A DNA stretch of 64,000 nucleotides from Silene latifolia (lineage: Eukaryota; Streptophyta; Magnoliopsida; Caryophyllales; Caryophyllaceae), in the NCBI RefSeq assembly GCF_048544455.1, contig NC_133536.1:194869325-194933324 (forward strand), written 5' to 3'. Position 1 is the first letter of the stretch. Each line of letters begins with the position of its first letter. Below are positions 1-12,426 of the stretch, piece by piece. A program made the position numbers and the translations under genes. The notes under the pieces are model-generated. The model searched no databases. It worked only from the letters and a program-made list of their open reading frames with translations, and was not told the origin of the DNA.

Positions 1-343
1 AAAGCGTATTTACATGTGGCATGGAATATGATCATTAGTGGTGTGAATACATGAATTTTATGACTCGTAATAGGTTTATAGTATGATACTATCGTTCATG
101 TGAAATATGATGGCATTGTGATGAATGGATAAGTGGACTCATGTGAGTATTATATCGTAGATATGATTAGTGTGTGTTGATATGAGGGACGATAGTCCTG
201 AATCTTGGCATGTAGGTATCATATGCGTGCTTGAGTTTGTTAGTGTCGTGTTATAGTATCAATGATGATGGTTAGTGGTAGAATAGTTATGATTTTGGGA
301 GTAATGCACCATAGATAGTGAGTGTGAGACCAAACCCAATCGA
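1..343. other. Decayed left flank, no gene seen
   Basis: AT-rich, TG-rich sequence with no sustained reading frame. Its texture resembles the non-coding interior of the Ty3-like element at 25204-27437, and it runs directly into a palindrome array of the kind found inside LTRs. I infer that it is old LTR-retrotransposon interior, but no terminus is visible. Confidence 0.4.
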
Positions 344-565
344 GTAGAGTAGTACTCGAGCGTGTTGACTAGTCACTCGATCGAGTGGATGAGTCACTCG
401 ACCGAGTGGACAGTTCACTCGACCGAGTGGACCTGTCACTCGACCGAGTGGGCAAATTTAAGAAACTGAAAAACTTCTGAAAGATTTCCACTCGATCGAG
501 TAACCTGTCACTAGACCGAGTGGAGTTTCACTCGACCGAGTGCCCTAAGTACTCGGCCGAGTGGG
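344..565. repeat. Palindrome array, CACTCGACCGAGTG class
   Basis: About eight copies of a 12-14 bp interrupted palindrome (ACTCG-NN-CGAGT, mostly flanked by C and G) are separated by short spacers. Copies begin near 374, 394, 414, 437, 489, 509, 529 and 550. The centre dinucleotide varies (AT, AC, GC). Spacing is about 20 bp in the first half and irregular afterwards. The same motif occurs in five other arrays in this window, each within or at the start of an LTR, so this array probably marks a decayed LTR. Confidence 0.85.
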
Positions 566-3044
566 CCTGCTTAGCTGAGAAATTCGCGTAAAATTTGCTT
601 TTTCTACCTTATCTTTTTATTTCTATCTCCAACCTCGTAACTTTGGCATCAATTTATCTTAAAATGATTCAAAGTTTTCATAATGTGATTTTTTTTTTAA
701 TAACACTTTGCTTCTCCACTTTTTCTTATCCGTCTTCTCGAGTTACGACCATGTAGTTGAGTCATCTTCTTACATTTTGCAATTTGAAATGATTTTATAT
801 ATACACATGCTTATTCAAGTTTTATTAAATAATTGCATGACTTTGTTCAATTTCATAGCAATGGTTGATTTTCTATATCATGAGAGTGGTCAAAAATCAG
901 ATTTTTACGATAAATTTTTTTCCCCACCATGGATGAGTTTTAAAACTTATGCTTTGAGTCGATAACCGGATTTTATTGTTTGTTGTTGGGTCATATTGAA
1001 CAACAAAGGGCTTTACACTTGTTAGTGTCGGATTTTATCTTGTATGCGAAAATTTCAATTTAAAAGTTTCATTTATCTTTCATTTTCATGAGTGAAACTT
1101 GTTTTAATCATCTTACAAAGACTACTATCATCCTAGTAGTGCGGTACACTGTCTTAAAAACGAAGATTTCATCGTAAATTTTAGCCTAAAATTTTGAACC
1201 AAGTGAGGAATATGAATATTTTTTATTTTAACCCAATTATGGTTTAATAGTATTGTAAAACTATAATATTATTTTTGAAATTTTGTAATAAAAAGGTGTG
1301 AATCAAAATTTTTCCGTCTTAAAGGTTGACAAATTTCCCGAAAATGTTGTGAAAATATAAATTAGTTTTGATTTTTTTCGCTCGTGACGTACTTCGTTTA
1401 TTCCTTATTATTCTAATCTTCGATTACAACATTTTGTGAAATCGTATATAAGAAATTTTCCGTCTTAAGATTTTTCTTTTGAAAGTGAATGATACAACTA
1501 CCTGGATTTTGATTGTTCTAAGTCATGTTTTGCACTAAACGAATAGTAATACTTTGAACATGGTCTATGATGACATGTACCATCCTATGACGGATTACTT
1601 GGTATTAAAGTTTTCGAGAAATTGGAAACAAGTGACCTTTATGCTAAAGTTTTAATATAACCCTTCGCTTTTGAGTCAAGTTTGAGTAAAATTTCATAGA
1701 GTTGAGTTTTGAAGTTGCATCATTTTCCAAGGTTCATCATGTTTTAAGTGTGCTATTAGGGCAATTCTTTTGGTGTCGACCATTGATTTCTTATCCCTTC
1801 CATGTTATTCGATTTCCTGTCTTTTCCTAATCCGTTCTGCCTTGTTTTAATTTCCATCATCCTTATCCGTTGAGTTAATCCGGGATATCCGGGCATAGAG
1901 TTTCGTGTGAGCCCCAAAAGAGTGTTTTCTCACCCTAGCCCTTAGGCATATGTTTCCGACAAGATGAGTGATTTTTGACATAGTCATCAAGTTTGATAAT
2001 TTAGGAACACTAGGACGGTAGTTCGCCCATGTAATGCTTTGAGTATTGTGAATTGATCATGAGAGACAACTAAGACAGTTGTGGAATACAATCAGAATGT
2101 GGATTCTTAGTGGCGTTGTTGACTCATAGATAGTGAATACCATTTGAGGACAAGTGAGGATGGCCTTTTGAGCACAATTCAGATGTTTTGGTTAGCATAT
2201 GGTCGAGTTAAAATTTGTAGAATGATGAGGGAATAATTGAGGAACTAGGGGTAAGAGAGAGCGATGACATGAGCCGATAAAAGTTGGGGAGAACGTGAAA
2301 TGTGACTTAAGGAATGGTGTAAATTTGGGATAAATGGTGATAAGATTTAGGAATTCGGAATACGAGAGAGAGTATTAGAGCGAGAGATGAGTTGGAGATT
2401 TTGCAAGTAGTAACCCGGCATTCAGTAAAAAATTTGTTTTAAGTTTCGAGTGTCCGTGTGAGGTGACCTAATTATAGATGAATTGAGTTCTAATAATCCG
2501 GATATATTCAATTGTGGATTGGGTATTACCAAGTTTGCTTTTGTAGCCGTGAGAGTAAGAGTGAGGCATAATGTGACCGTTAATCTAAGTACATAGGCAT
2601 GATATGTGAAAGTGAAAGTGGTTGTGTCAGACTCCGACCCTGAGAGTGGTAGTATAGATTTTTTTTTGTAAAAATTGCCTCCCAAACGTTATTGTGAAAC
2701 GCCCATGGTGTGCATCATGATTCTGTTGTAGTGCTTAAGGGAGTGATGATGTTGCTACTACTCCTTGAGAATGATGAGTGATTAGGCCATGTCCACGAGA
2801 TAGTGCAAAGCGTTGTGTTTACCGATGTGACTAGAGTGTCGCACTACGGTGCAGTTGTTTGTGATGAAATAATAAGTTTGAGTTGGTAGTATGCCTAGGA
2901 TGCTTTATCTAAGTTGTGTAGTCGTGATGGCCGTAAGGCCAAGAATTTTTTTTGAATATGGTCATCTGATGGTGCACTAGTCACCCTTGAAGTTGATTTA
3001 CATTCGTATGTTAGATGAAGTAACCTTGGAAGTGATTTTGGGCC
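566..3044. other. Decayed retroelement-like DNA, no gene seen
   Basis: No open frame longer than about 90 codons and no recognisable domain. The stretch ends at the insertion site of the Athila-like element, whose left target duplicate GGGCC is at 3040-3044. It is probably the interior or LTR remainder of the older element into which the nest was built. That is inference, since no LTR ends are visible here. Confidence 0.4.
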
Positions 3045-4560
3045 TGATGGCTATCGCACACCTATGCAAAGATAACTACCCTAGACACAAATTAATGTAG
3101 TAATAGGGGTCGAACACAAGGAGACGGGAATTGCGTTATGAAATGCTATGGAAGATTCCTATCAATGTCGATTACTTTTGGTTTGGTTTATTGGTTGGTT
3201 TGATGATTAACAATTATAAAGATGTAAACTATATGATAAAAGAAGTCTAGGGGAGTCGGGTCACACATACAAAGGTAAATAGAGGTTCATGCTAAACTCG
3301 GTAATATTAACATTGTCAATTGTTTAGGCTTAAAGACACCCACCTTACGATATTAGTGTCAACCATAGACCGGGTCCTAGAGAAACTCTCGTTTATGACT
3401 AGGTCGTCCTACTACACATGCTTAGTCTAATCCGATTCCGTATCTCTCGACTTATAGAATGAATCAACAAACTTAATCTACGATTACGGCCAATAACGAA
3501 AGATTAAACATTGTGGCGCAAACATGTGATAAAAACAATTAGACAATATTATATCAACCTAATTTATCATTTTACATATTTGATTTTGCATGGCTTCCCT
3601 AGCCCCTAGACTAAAGAAATTTAGCTACTCATATTAAATTGTAAACTATAAACTATGTTGAATGAAATGCTAAACATGATTATAGAAATGATATAAATTA
3701 AATGATAAAACATAAAATATAAGATTAAACTATGTGATATAATAAAAGTACTAACGATAAAACTATGTGATAACTAAATGAAAATGTAAACTAGATAAAC
3801 AAGAATTAGAATTACCGAAATAAGGAATTAGAACTTGAATTGCAAAGAAGAATAAAGGAGAACCAAATGCTTGAATAACTTAGAACCAAATGTTTAACAT
3901 CAACTAAAAGCTTAACAATATTGAAACTAAAGATGAAAACTAAGAGAGAATTTTGCTTAAGGCTAGAGAATGAAATAGTGTATGAAATGGGTAAGGAAGG
4001 ATCCCTAATGACGGATTAAGGCCCCTATTTATAAGAAAATAGGGGCATAACGTAAAAGTCCAAAAGAGGGTAAACCCCGATCGGGGTTGCCAGCCCCGAT
4101 TGGGGGCATGGTTATCCGGCTAATTCCTCTTAAAATCTTGCTTAAATGCAAAGGGAATCCTAAGTATGTGATAAATGCCTCCGGTTAATGCTTCATAAAT
4201 CTTCCTAAGAGCATCCAAAGGAGCATCCTAAGCTTGGAATTCTCTTCATAAATTTGGACTTCTTTTGGGCTGTTTTGTAAGATCATTTTGCATTATCTCA
4301 TACACTTTTGCTTGGGCTTGGAAACACACCTTTCATTGTCATACTTGGTCCATCTTGTTTTCACTTAGCTTAGTGAACTTGGTGCTTGCTAATGTGATAG
4401 AAAAAACCCTCTAAATGCTTAGATTCCTTCAAAATGTAACAAATACAAAAAACACATCTAGAACACAAGATTAGCTCACAAATATACTAATTAAAGTATG
4501 ATATACAATAAAAACCGAGCTAAAATGAGGGGTAAAAGTATATATAAAATGAACACATCA
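3045..4560 (-). repeat. 3' LTR of the Athila-like element
   Basis: In element orientation it starts TGATGTGTTC and ends with GCCATCA. It matches both arms of the right LTR closely. It carries the CCCCGATCGGGG-type palindrome pair (about 4076-4108). Length is 1516 bp, against 2279 bp for the other LTR, which has an internal duplication. Confidence 0.93.
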
Positions 4561-4579
4561 AACTCCCCCAAGCTAAACC
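4561..4579 (-). promoter_or_regulatory. Polypurine tract
   Basis: On the minus strand this reads as a purine run (GCTTGGGGGAGTT) directly abutting the TG start of the 3' LTR, the expected position of the plus-strand priming site. Confidence 0.85.
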
Positions 4580-6103
4580 TTTGCTTGTCCCCAAGCAAGA
4601 AACAATATCCCATCAATTGGAATATCCTAAAACAAGCTAAGCATAATGATTCAAAACCCGAGACAATATAGGCATAAGGAATAATGCAAAAACATGGATG
4701 AGATTTACACGACGGCGTAGCATGGAAGACTTTGAATGAACCTTTAAGCTCTTGCATGATCTTTTGACTAATGGACTCTCGTGATGCACTCAAACTCATT
4801 TGTATGTGAAAGGACATTTTTTTGTGTGAAAACACTCATCTATCCTCGACTCATGAGAATGTGCCCGCAATCTAATATGGTAAACATTTCAAAACTATAA
4901 GCCAAAAGCAATCTTATGCAAGCATGGAAAAAAGCCAAATGGATAAGAAAAAGGCAATATGTAACGGGTAAGAAAGGGGAACAAATAAATTATGGATTAT
5001 GGAGCTAATGTCAAGCTAGCAACAACCAAATGTAAGGATGCTCAATCCCAATTCTAATCCCGAATTGCAATATAAATCATAAGTAAACTCTACAAAATAT
5101 GTGAATAATGCATGAGAGTTTCTCTCATCAACTTCTTCTTCTCTTTTCTTTTCAAATCATACTTCTTTTTTTCCATTTTCTTTCATGCTTTTCCATTTTT
5201 TTTTTCTCAAGATCATTTTTTTTTCATTTCAATTCTTCATTTTTTTTCATTTCTTCCTTGTGCATTAAGACCAAGCTCACATGATATTCCAAACTTTGAA
5301 CCAAATCCCAAATGAGCACCCAAACAAAACCAAACAAAGCTACTAGCTCAACAAGCTAGGGATAAATGTTTATGAAGGGGTCAAAAAGGACAATTATAAT
5401 CACGTGAATGACTTCCAAAATGCTATAACAAATGAATGCATGCTTATAAAGAGATGCAGTGAGAACCATACTTGTGCGTTTTGATGAGACACACATTATA
5501 AGGAGACATACACTCACCTAAGAGAGAACAGATATGGATGCATCGGTCCAAAGAGGTTCTATCTTACCAATTTGTAGCTTGCCAATAGTCAAGATCAAGC
5601 CTATTTGGTTCATTTTCCATCTCTCACCTACTATGTCAAGACATCCCCATGTAGCACTTATCCCATCCTGAAAGAATAAATCATTAGCTATAAGCTATCA
5701 TTAAGATAAGCAAGAGGGAAAGTAGGCTACAAGCAAGCAAAAAACACAAATTTTTCTCTAAATTTTCAAAATTTCTATATGCAAACTACACTACATTCAA
5801 ATGCAATCTCCCCCTAAGCTAAACATTACATTTCCACAATGTGCCAACAATTAAATTACCCAACTAAACCATAAAAATGGCTCAAAGCACATAAACAAGA
5901 AGGACTAGAGGTCATATTTAATGGGTTGCGAGAAATAAACTAAAATGCAAAGCAACGTAAACTTACTATACTTTCTAGCCTCCCCCCAAGCTAGTATGTA
6001 CACGGGGGACTCTTCCTTCATCATTCATCTAAGAAAAGGGCCAAAAGTTGAACCCCTTCCTTCCTTTCTTCTTCTTACCACTTCTACTTCCGGATGCTTC
6101 ACC
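4580..6103 (-). other. 3' untranslated interior of the Athila-like element
   Basis: No supported gene. The stretch includes a long T-rich run (5140-5260) and short frames made only of Phe/Ser-rich low complexity. It separates the env-position ORF from the 3' LTR. Confidence 0.7.
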
Positions 6104-7622
6104 TTATTGACCACACCCACTAGAATCATCCTCTTGGAGAGGAGTGACATACTCACCAATGTTTTGGCCACTTCCAAGACCATCACCATAGCTACTATAA
6201 CCACCATACCAACCATAGCCACCATACCCTCCATATCCTCCATGCAATGCCTCAATACCATAATCCGAACCACAACAATCCGGACCGGGAGCATATGTAG
6301 TAAAAGTACCTGCATCATTGTTAGGAGGGGAAGAAGGAGGAGGAAATCCACCCGGGGGATAGGTATATATGGGATGCAATGAAGGGTGTGGCCCCGCGGG
6401 TTGGATTACTCCTTGCCTAGAAAAATGATCATATATGGGATACAATGCAAGTCTTTGGTCATCACGAATTGTATTAACACTTAAGCTTACTAAACGTGGA
6501 GTGACGTGCTTGAGAGGGTTGACCTCCCTCACGTCGCTCAACGGTGGTACGTGTCTCACCCCGTAGAGGCAAGTGGTAAGTAGGTCTAGTAAAAGGGGCA
6601 CTCCCATGATAGGGCTTGGTGTGGACTAAGGCCTTAATTTCTTTCTTTTCTTCCGGTAGACTATTGGAGTCTTGCCTACCAATTTTCCAAATCATGTTAG
6701 GGTGAGAGTCCCTAAACCAATTGCAAGAAAGGAAATATTCATAATCTAGCCCAACCCCTTTTTCCCTAGAGATAAGCAATGGTCTCAAGTCGGTGTTTTC
6801 TTGGTTGAAGCGACACAAGTGGTGAGCAATCTTTGTGACCAAACCTCCTAAGACAATACAACTATTCTTTGGGTTACATTGTTTGGTCAAGTGGACCGAA
6901 AAGTGGTCGGGAATATTAATCCCTCAATTTTCTTCACCATTAACATTAAGGAAGGCACCCAAAATCTCCACCTCAACCTTTCTCGCCGAGTGAAGCTCAT
7001 TTCTCCCAAAAAAGGTTCACCCCATAAACCTTTGCCAAACCCAAATGTCAGGGTAGTGTATGTATTGGTGAGGGCAATGATCCCAACTTTGAAAAGGGAA
7101 GTGAGAAATGTCATTCCATGTCAAAACCGGGTTATAAGACTCGGGTGATTCAATAGGCAAGTCTTTATGTGGCAATTGGAAGATATTAGCGAAGTCCGCT
7201 AGGTCCATTCTATGGTCATCATTAAACAATCGGAAAGTCACAAATAGCACAAAACCGGGTTTCTTTGACCTATGAAACTCAAAAGAGCTCAAGAACTCAA
7301 GGGTGAGTTTGGGAAAGGTCATATCATCCATTGTATAATAATGTTTCATACCAAGGTTCTTAAATAATGTCTTAACATTCTTTTCTATTACATTATTGTT
7401 CAAAGAAGCTTGGTTAATGAATTTAGTCGGTTTCATACCTTTGTTTCTTAGGATGACCCAATTGTCATATTGCTTTTGACAATTGAAAATTACTCTGGGA
7501 AAATCTGGATCTTGCCATTCCGGGACCTCTTCCAGTTGCACATCCTCCGCAGCCCGGGAGGATTCCGCATCACCTCTTCTCCTCTTAGAAGCACTTTGGG
7601 TAGGAGGTTTTCTTGGTGCCAT
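6104..7622 (-). pseudogene. Env-position ORF (ORF3) of the Athila-like element
   Basis: An ATG at 7622 opens a frame of about 500 codons reading downstream of pol. One frame runs from 7622 to 6474, interrupted by two TGA codons (at 7017 and near 6930). A +1 shift near 6560 continues to 6104. The N-terminus is basic (KRRR near residue 13), followed by a module containing KGMKPTKF, FPKLTLEFL and FRLFNDDHRMDLADF, which I recognise only as the kind of ORF found with Athila-type elements. The C-terminus is rich in Pro, Gly and Tyr, with GGY repeats around 6180-6240. I see no convincing signal peptide or transmembrane segment, so an envelope function is not supported. Confidence 0.75.
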
Positions 7623-8403
7623 TTTTCTGAAATTTAAGAAAATAATTTATCTTAAGGCAAACCAAAATCCATCCACATAGACATAATAGAACGAATTGGT
7701 GAACTAATTCATACTAGAAACATGAATAGAGCATACTAAAACCAATTTCTAGTACAAATAAGCACAAATCAATTTCCTCCAATTTGAATTAGGGTTTGAT
7801 AAACTTGATTGAATTGAGTGGAATGGATGAAATTAAAGAGAAAAGGAAGAGAAATTTACTTGATGATGTGAAAGGATGAATGAATCTTGCAAAATGATGA
7901 AGAAATTGATGTTTCCTTATGATTTTGAGTGAAGAAATGAAGAAAATAATAGAGAAAGAGGAGTAGTAGTACCGCCGGGGTTGCTGGAATAATGAGATGA
8001 ATTTTCCGCCTTACCTATGTTTAAGAGAAAAGCCAAGAAACATGAATCCACGTCCCCGATCGGGGCTGGCAACAGCGATCGGGGTTGACCGGTCAATGCT
8101 GCTTTTTCCTTTGTTTTCGTAATTAAGTAATTTCGTCTCGTTTTTTGAAAACTACGTCCCCGAACGGGGTTTTCGCATGGGGAAGCGTGCTATTTTCTCC
8201 TCTAAGCCTCTTTTTCTTCATTTTCACCTATAGATCATAAAAAACAAACATCGTCAAGTCCAGCATTTTATTCCTAATTCTACGAAAAACAGTAAATTGC
8301 GGAAAAATTAAAACCAAAATAAATAAAAGCAATTAAAAAGCTTGGGTTGCCTCCCAAGAAGCGCTGGTTAAACATTCCGCACGACGAAAAAGCTTGAGTC
8401 GGT
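7623..8403 (-). other. Spacer between pol and ORF3 with CCCCG/CGGGG palindromes
   Basis: Non-coding. It holds further CCCCGATCGGGG-type palindromes (8053-8064, a degenerate one near 8075, and CCCCGAACGGGG at 8159-8170), the same keyword as in this element's LTRs. The region may hold the leader or promoter for ORF3; that is inference only. Confidence 0.6.
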
Positions 8404-9791
8404 TTAAGCTTTCTTAAGTAGAGATTGAACGGTCACTTCCTCTATCACACCAACGATCACATTCTCATGGTAGATCTTCAAACGATGGTCGTTTGCTTTG
8501 AATTTTTCGCCCTTAGTGGTCATCACTTCAACGGAACCGAACTTGTTGACATTTGTAACGGTATATGGACGGGACCACCGTGATCGTAACTTTCCCGGAA
8601 ATAGCTTGTAACGGGAATTGAATAGCAACACCTTATCACCGATTTGAAATTCTTTGTTCAAGATCTTCTTATCATGACATCTCTTTGTTTTCTCCATGTA
8701 AAGACGGGAGCTCTCATAAGCTTGTAAGCGGAATTTATCAAGCTCATTTAGTTGCAACAACCGCTTTTCTCCACTCAACTTTGGATCCATGTTAAGCTCC
8801 TTAACCGCCCAATAAGCTTTTTGTTCCAACTCAATGGGGAGATGGCACGCCTTTCTATAGACCAATCTATATGGTGAGGTACCAATAGGTGTCTTATACG
8901 CGGTATGGTAGGCCCTTAAGGTATCATCGAGCTTCATACTCCAATCCTTTCGCGACTTGGAAACAACTTTCTCAAGTATGGACTTGGGCTCACGGTTAGA
9001 AACCATATTACTCAAGTTTGCGGATGGTAAGCCAAGCCTCTTCTATGATAGACCCCATATTTCTCCAATAAGGCATCAAGTTGTTTCTCACCAAAATGAG
9101 TACCACGATCACTAATGATTGCTCTTGGAACACCAAACCTTGGAAATATGATCTTCTTGAATAATTTTATCACGGCACGGGCATCATTTGTTGGAGTGGC
9201 AATTGCCTTAACCATTTAGAGACATAATCAACGGCAACCAGAATATACCGATTCCCTTTTGATGAAGGAAACGGTCCTTGATAATCAATTCCCCAAACAT
9301 CGAATACCTCAACTTCTAAGATACCATTTAAAGCCATCTCACGCCTCCTTGATATGGAACCCATCCTTTACCAAACCTTGGAAATATGATCTTCTTGAAT
9401 AATTTTATCACGGCACGGGCATCTTGGAACATAGTTGGCCAATAAAAGCCGGATTGCAACACCTTTGCAATGGTCTTGGATGGTCCATGATGACCACCAT
9501 AAGGAGAAGAATGACATCCTTCTAGCACCCATTTCACATCCCAATGTGGGATACATCTCCGGAATAGCCCGTCGGAGCAATGTTTGAATAAATTTGGATC
9601 ATCCCATAGGAAGAACTTGGCATCATGTAAGAACTTTTTCCTTTGTTGATATGAAAGGTTAGGTGGCAACTCTCTTCCAACTAGATAGTTGACTATGTCG
9701 GCATACCAAGGAGTATTGGCTTCCAACATCATCAAAACATCATCGGCGAAGGAATCATCGATAGGTAATTCAATACCTCCATCATTGAAAT
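8404..9791 (-). pseudogene. Integrase of the Athila-like element, broken
   Basis: Reading leftward: the HxxxH half of the zinc finger ([10 protein letters not shown]), the core with first Asp in [10 protein letters not shown], second Asp in IISDRGTHF and catalytic Glu in [11 protein letters not shown], then the C-terminal GPY/F-like region ([12 protein letters not shown]). The CxxC half of the zinc finger is missing. It is replaced by a second copy of about 50 bp from the core (9372-9424 duplicates 9137-9190). A further short loss and frameshift lies near 9015, just after the HPQT motif. The 8404-9015 segment is otherwise open for 203 codons. The protein cannot be functional as it stands. Confidence 0.92.
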
Positions 9792-9998
9792 TCAAACGGG
9801 ATAGGTGTTCGGCAACAATATTTTTGGCCCCCTTCTTGTCTTTAATCTCAAGATCACATTCTTGCAAAAGCAAGATCCATCGTATCAACCTTGGCTTAGC
9901 TTCTTGTTTGGTTAGGAGGTGCTTTAGTGCGGCATGATCGGTATGAACAATGACTTTTGAACCAATCAAGTAAGAGCGAAATTAGTCTAAGGCATAGA
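9792..9998 (-). pseudogene. RNase H, C-terminal half, Athila-like pol
   Basis: Encodes the conserved stretch with [20 protein letters not shown] and IRWILLLQE, ending AEHLSRL before the integrase zinc-finger region. Its N-terminal half lies at 21452-21640, beyond the inserted Tat-like element. The host frame is cut exactly at the CAATG target copy (9999-10003). Confidence 0.92.
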
Positions 9999-10003
9999 CA
10001 ATG
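9999..10003. repeat. TSD CAATG, left copy
   Basis: Five-base duplicate bordering the Tat-like element; the right copy is 21447-21451. On excision in silico the RNase H coding sequence of the host element becomes contiguous across it. Confidence 0.9.
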
Positions 10004-10536
10004 TATAGATACCTCATTTCTGCACCTCCTGCAAACCACCCGGTGATGATTGGGCCGCATGTTTGGTACGCGGAATGATTTGTGACAGTTCGTAAGTTTA
10101 TCGACAAGTGATCACTCAAATACTTGTGTCTACCTCTTAATTGTCATCTACGTGTCGATACGGTCGTTTTGGCAGTAATTAGAGTACATTTGGAGTCCGG
10201 GTCAAAAAAACCGTCTTCATTTTATAAAACCGAGTCAGAATGTTCTGGAATGTTCCGGATATTTCTATTCCATATTTCGCAATCTTTTAATCTTTGGTAA
10301 AGAATTTCCCGTAATATTCACACAAGTTATTAACGAAAACAAGATTAATCCGTTATTCCATAATCAAAACATGGAAATCCTTCTTCCGCAGGAGGAAACC
10401 ACTTGAGAAAGGACGCAGCAAGTGCTGCGCCTCTTCCCAAGTCCTTTTCTGCGTATTTTTCGTATATTTTCATATCTTTTCGAGATTCACTTCCAAAGTT
10501 TCTCCGAAAAACCCTAATTCCTCCGTGTGATTAGTA

Positions 10537-10550
10537 TAAATAGAGACCTT
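10537..10550 (+). promoter_or_regulatory. TATA-like box in left LTR
   Basis: GTATAAATAGAGAC lies inside the LTR in element sense orientation; the same box is retained in the right LTR at about 19489. Position and sequence fit a plant core promoter (TATAAATA). Activity is not shown by sequence alone. Confidence 0.6.
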
Positions 10551-11619
10551 AGGTCTCACATATTTCTCACGTGAGTGTCCGCCCTTCTCTTCTCCCTTTG
10601 CATTCTAGACCACATTCTTACTTTTTGGCGCCTACGTGCTTGAAATTTCAACCACGTAAGCTCGGATCTTTCTGAGTACCAGCCTCGTTTTGCATGACCG
10701 ACCAATTTGACCAACTCCACATCAATCAACTTTAATCAACTTGTTTAATTTCCTCTTAGAGGGCACTTTCGTCGTACATTCGAGTCGAGCATCACTAAAC
10801 GTTAACTTAGTTCATCTCTTTTCGTCAAACATGTATGTCTGAGGGTGTAAATCCTTCTTTTATTTATTGTTCTTTATTTATTGTAATCATAATTGTAAGA
10901 TTTATGTTGAAAGTATTCTTAGAACCGATTTGTAAAACCTTGTTTAAAACCCTTTTTACGGATCATCAGGAGACAGACGTCGAGAAAGGACGCAGCAACT
11001 GCTACGCCTCTTCGAAGGGACGCAGCACCTGCTGCGCCCCTTCGTGAGGCTGCCGCAGTCCATGCTTCCTTTCTTCTTCCTTCGTCTTTTGTTCGTCCTT
11101 TTGTTTTTCGTTTTGCTTTCAATTGTTCATTGTTCGCTAAATACGATAATTCTAATATGCTAATTTTAACCTGTAATTTGTTAATAATTCTTAATAACTT
11201 ATCATTATTAAATTTCCCGACTTAAATCCCTTATAATTCATATTTGCGGGTTTTCGTCATTTAAATCAAATTCGGGTTTTAGAGTTTCGATTCTTCCATA
11301 TTGAATCTGTGGAATTCATCTTTGATATATTTACATCTGTTATTTATCATAACCATCGTTAATTCGTCATTAGTAACTTGTTTAGCTTAATTAATTTTGT
11401 TTAGTTTGTTTAATTCATTAATTAACCTTGTATCTTGTAAATAATTTGCTCTAAATAATTTCGTCCATGTTTTATTGTTTTTTATGGCCTTAATCACATG
11501 TAAATAATCTGTTAATCACTTTCATCCGAGTCAATTATTCATTATCGATCATTAAAATCACCAATGAATATTAACGATTTGTAATTCCGGCTTCACAGCC
11601 AGAACTGAGCCAAGGAACA

Positions 11620-11702
11620 GACGCAGCGACTGATGCGCCTCTTCCAAGGGACGCAGCTCTGCTGCGCCTCTTCCAAGGGACGCAACTCAGCTGCGCCTCT
11701 TC
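11620..11702 (+). repeat. 29-bp hairpin minisatellite, three copies
   Basis: Unit contains GACGCAGCTCTGCTGCGCC, self-complementary arms around a short loop. Copies start at 11620, 11650 and 11679. The homologous site in the right LTR has six copies. Confidence 0.9.
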
Positions 11703-12408
11703 CTGGTTGATTTCTGTCCCTGAACTCCCGTTTTGGCTTGACCTATTTTATTAGTTTACGTATTAATTAACTATTATTCGTATTATCACCTTAATTCCTG
11801 TTCGTTAATTTATTCTTTCTTTTCCTAAAATTATCCGTTTTAAAAGTATTTTCGACATAAATCAATTAATCCAATGTAATTATTGTAATTTTCTTTATAG
11901 TATTTTATTGTATTCCTTTTATTATTGCTTGTATGTTTTTCACATGTAATCAACCTAAATTCCTACTTCGACATTAATTGTATGTTAAATTACGTGTTAA
12001 CCGACTTAGTCTAATTCTCATATGCTAGGATTAATTTATTGGATGTTGCATTGCATGCATATAATCGACAATATATCAAGTATCGACAATTTCCCTAATC
12101 ATTAGTAGAGGCTGCTATCGAGGCGGGCGGGATTAGGTATTCGATCAAAAGAGCTTCCTAATACGCACCCTCACCCCTTACTCTAGATCTCTGTGAACAT
12201 CCGTGTTCATTGGCATCCACGAGAGTCATTCTAGACATAGAATGCTAAGCGTAACGATTTCTTGGTGTTCATGTCACTACTTTGTGTCTTGACATGGCAT
12301 GAGGTATTCGAACGGTTTCCAATTTTCCACAATAAATTGGTGGCGACTCCATATATGCACAGAAAAGCTTGCTTCGCTTTTCGCTGCCGTGGACCCGCGT
12401 CAATAGTT

Positions 12409-12426
12409 TGGCGACTCCGCTGGGGA
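12409..12426 (+). promoter_or_regulatory. Primer-binding site
   Basis: TGGCGACTCCGCTGGGGA starts 3 bp after the left LTR end. It begins with TGG, as expected for pairing to a tRNA CCA tail. I believe this PBS type is the one reported for Ogre/Tat elements (tRNA-Arg), but I cannot check the tRNA here. Confidence 0.85.

Larger units (their letters stand above)
10004..12405 (+). repeat. Left LTR of the Tat-like element
   Basis: 2402 bp, colinear with the right LTR. It holds a hairpin-forming unit GACGCAGC...GCTGCGCC at about 10413 (one copy), 10988 (two copies) and 11620-11702 (three copies, 29-bp period). A TATA-like TATAAATAGAG at about 10537 is a plausible core promoter. Confidence 0.95.

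Noticed and set aside
5112..5315. Phe-rich 67-codon frame
   Set aside because: T-run low complexity in the retroelement 3' region.
10835..11122. 70-codon frames over the LTR hairpin units (repeated also at 19346-19597 and 19873-20076)
   Set aside because: They lie in LTRs, overlap on both strands, and follow the minisatellite rather than any conserved protein.
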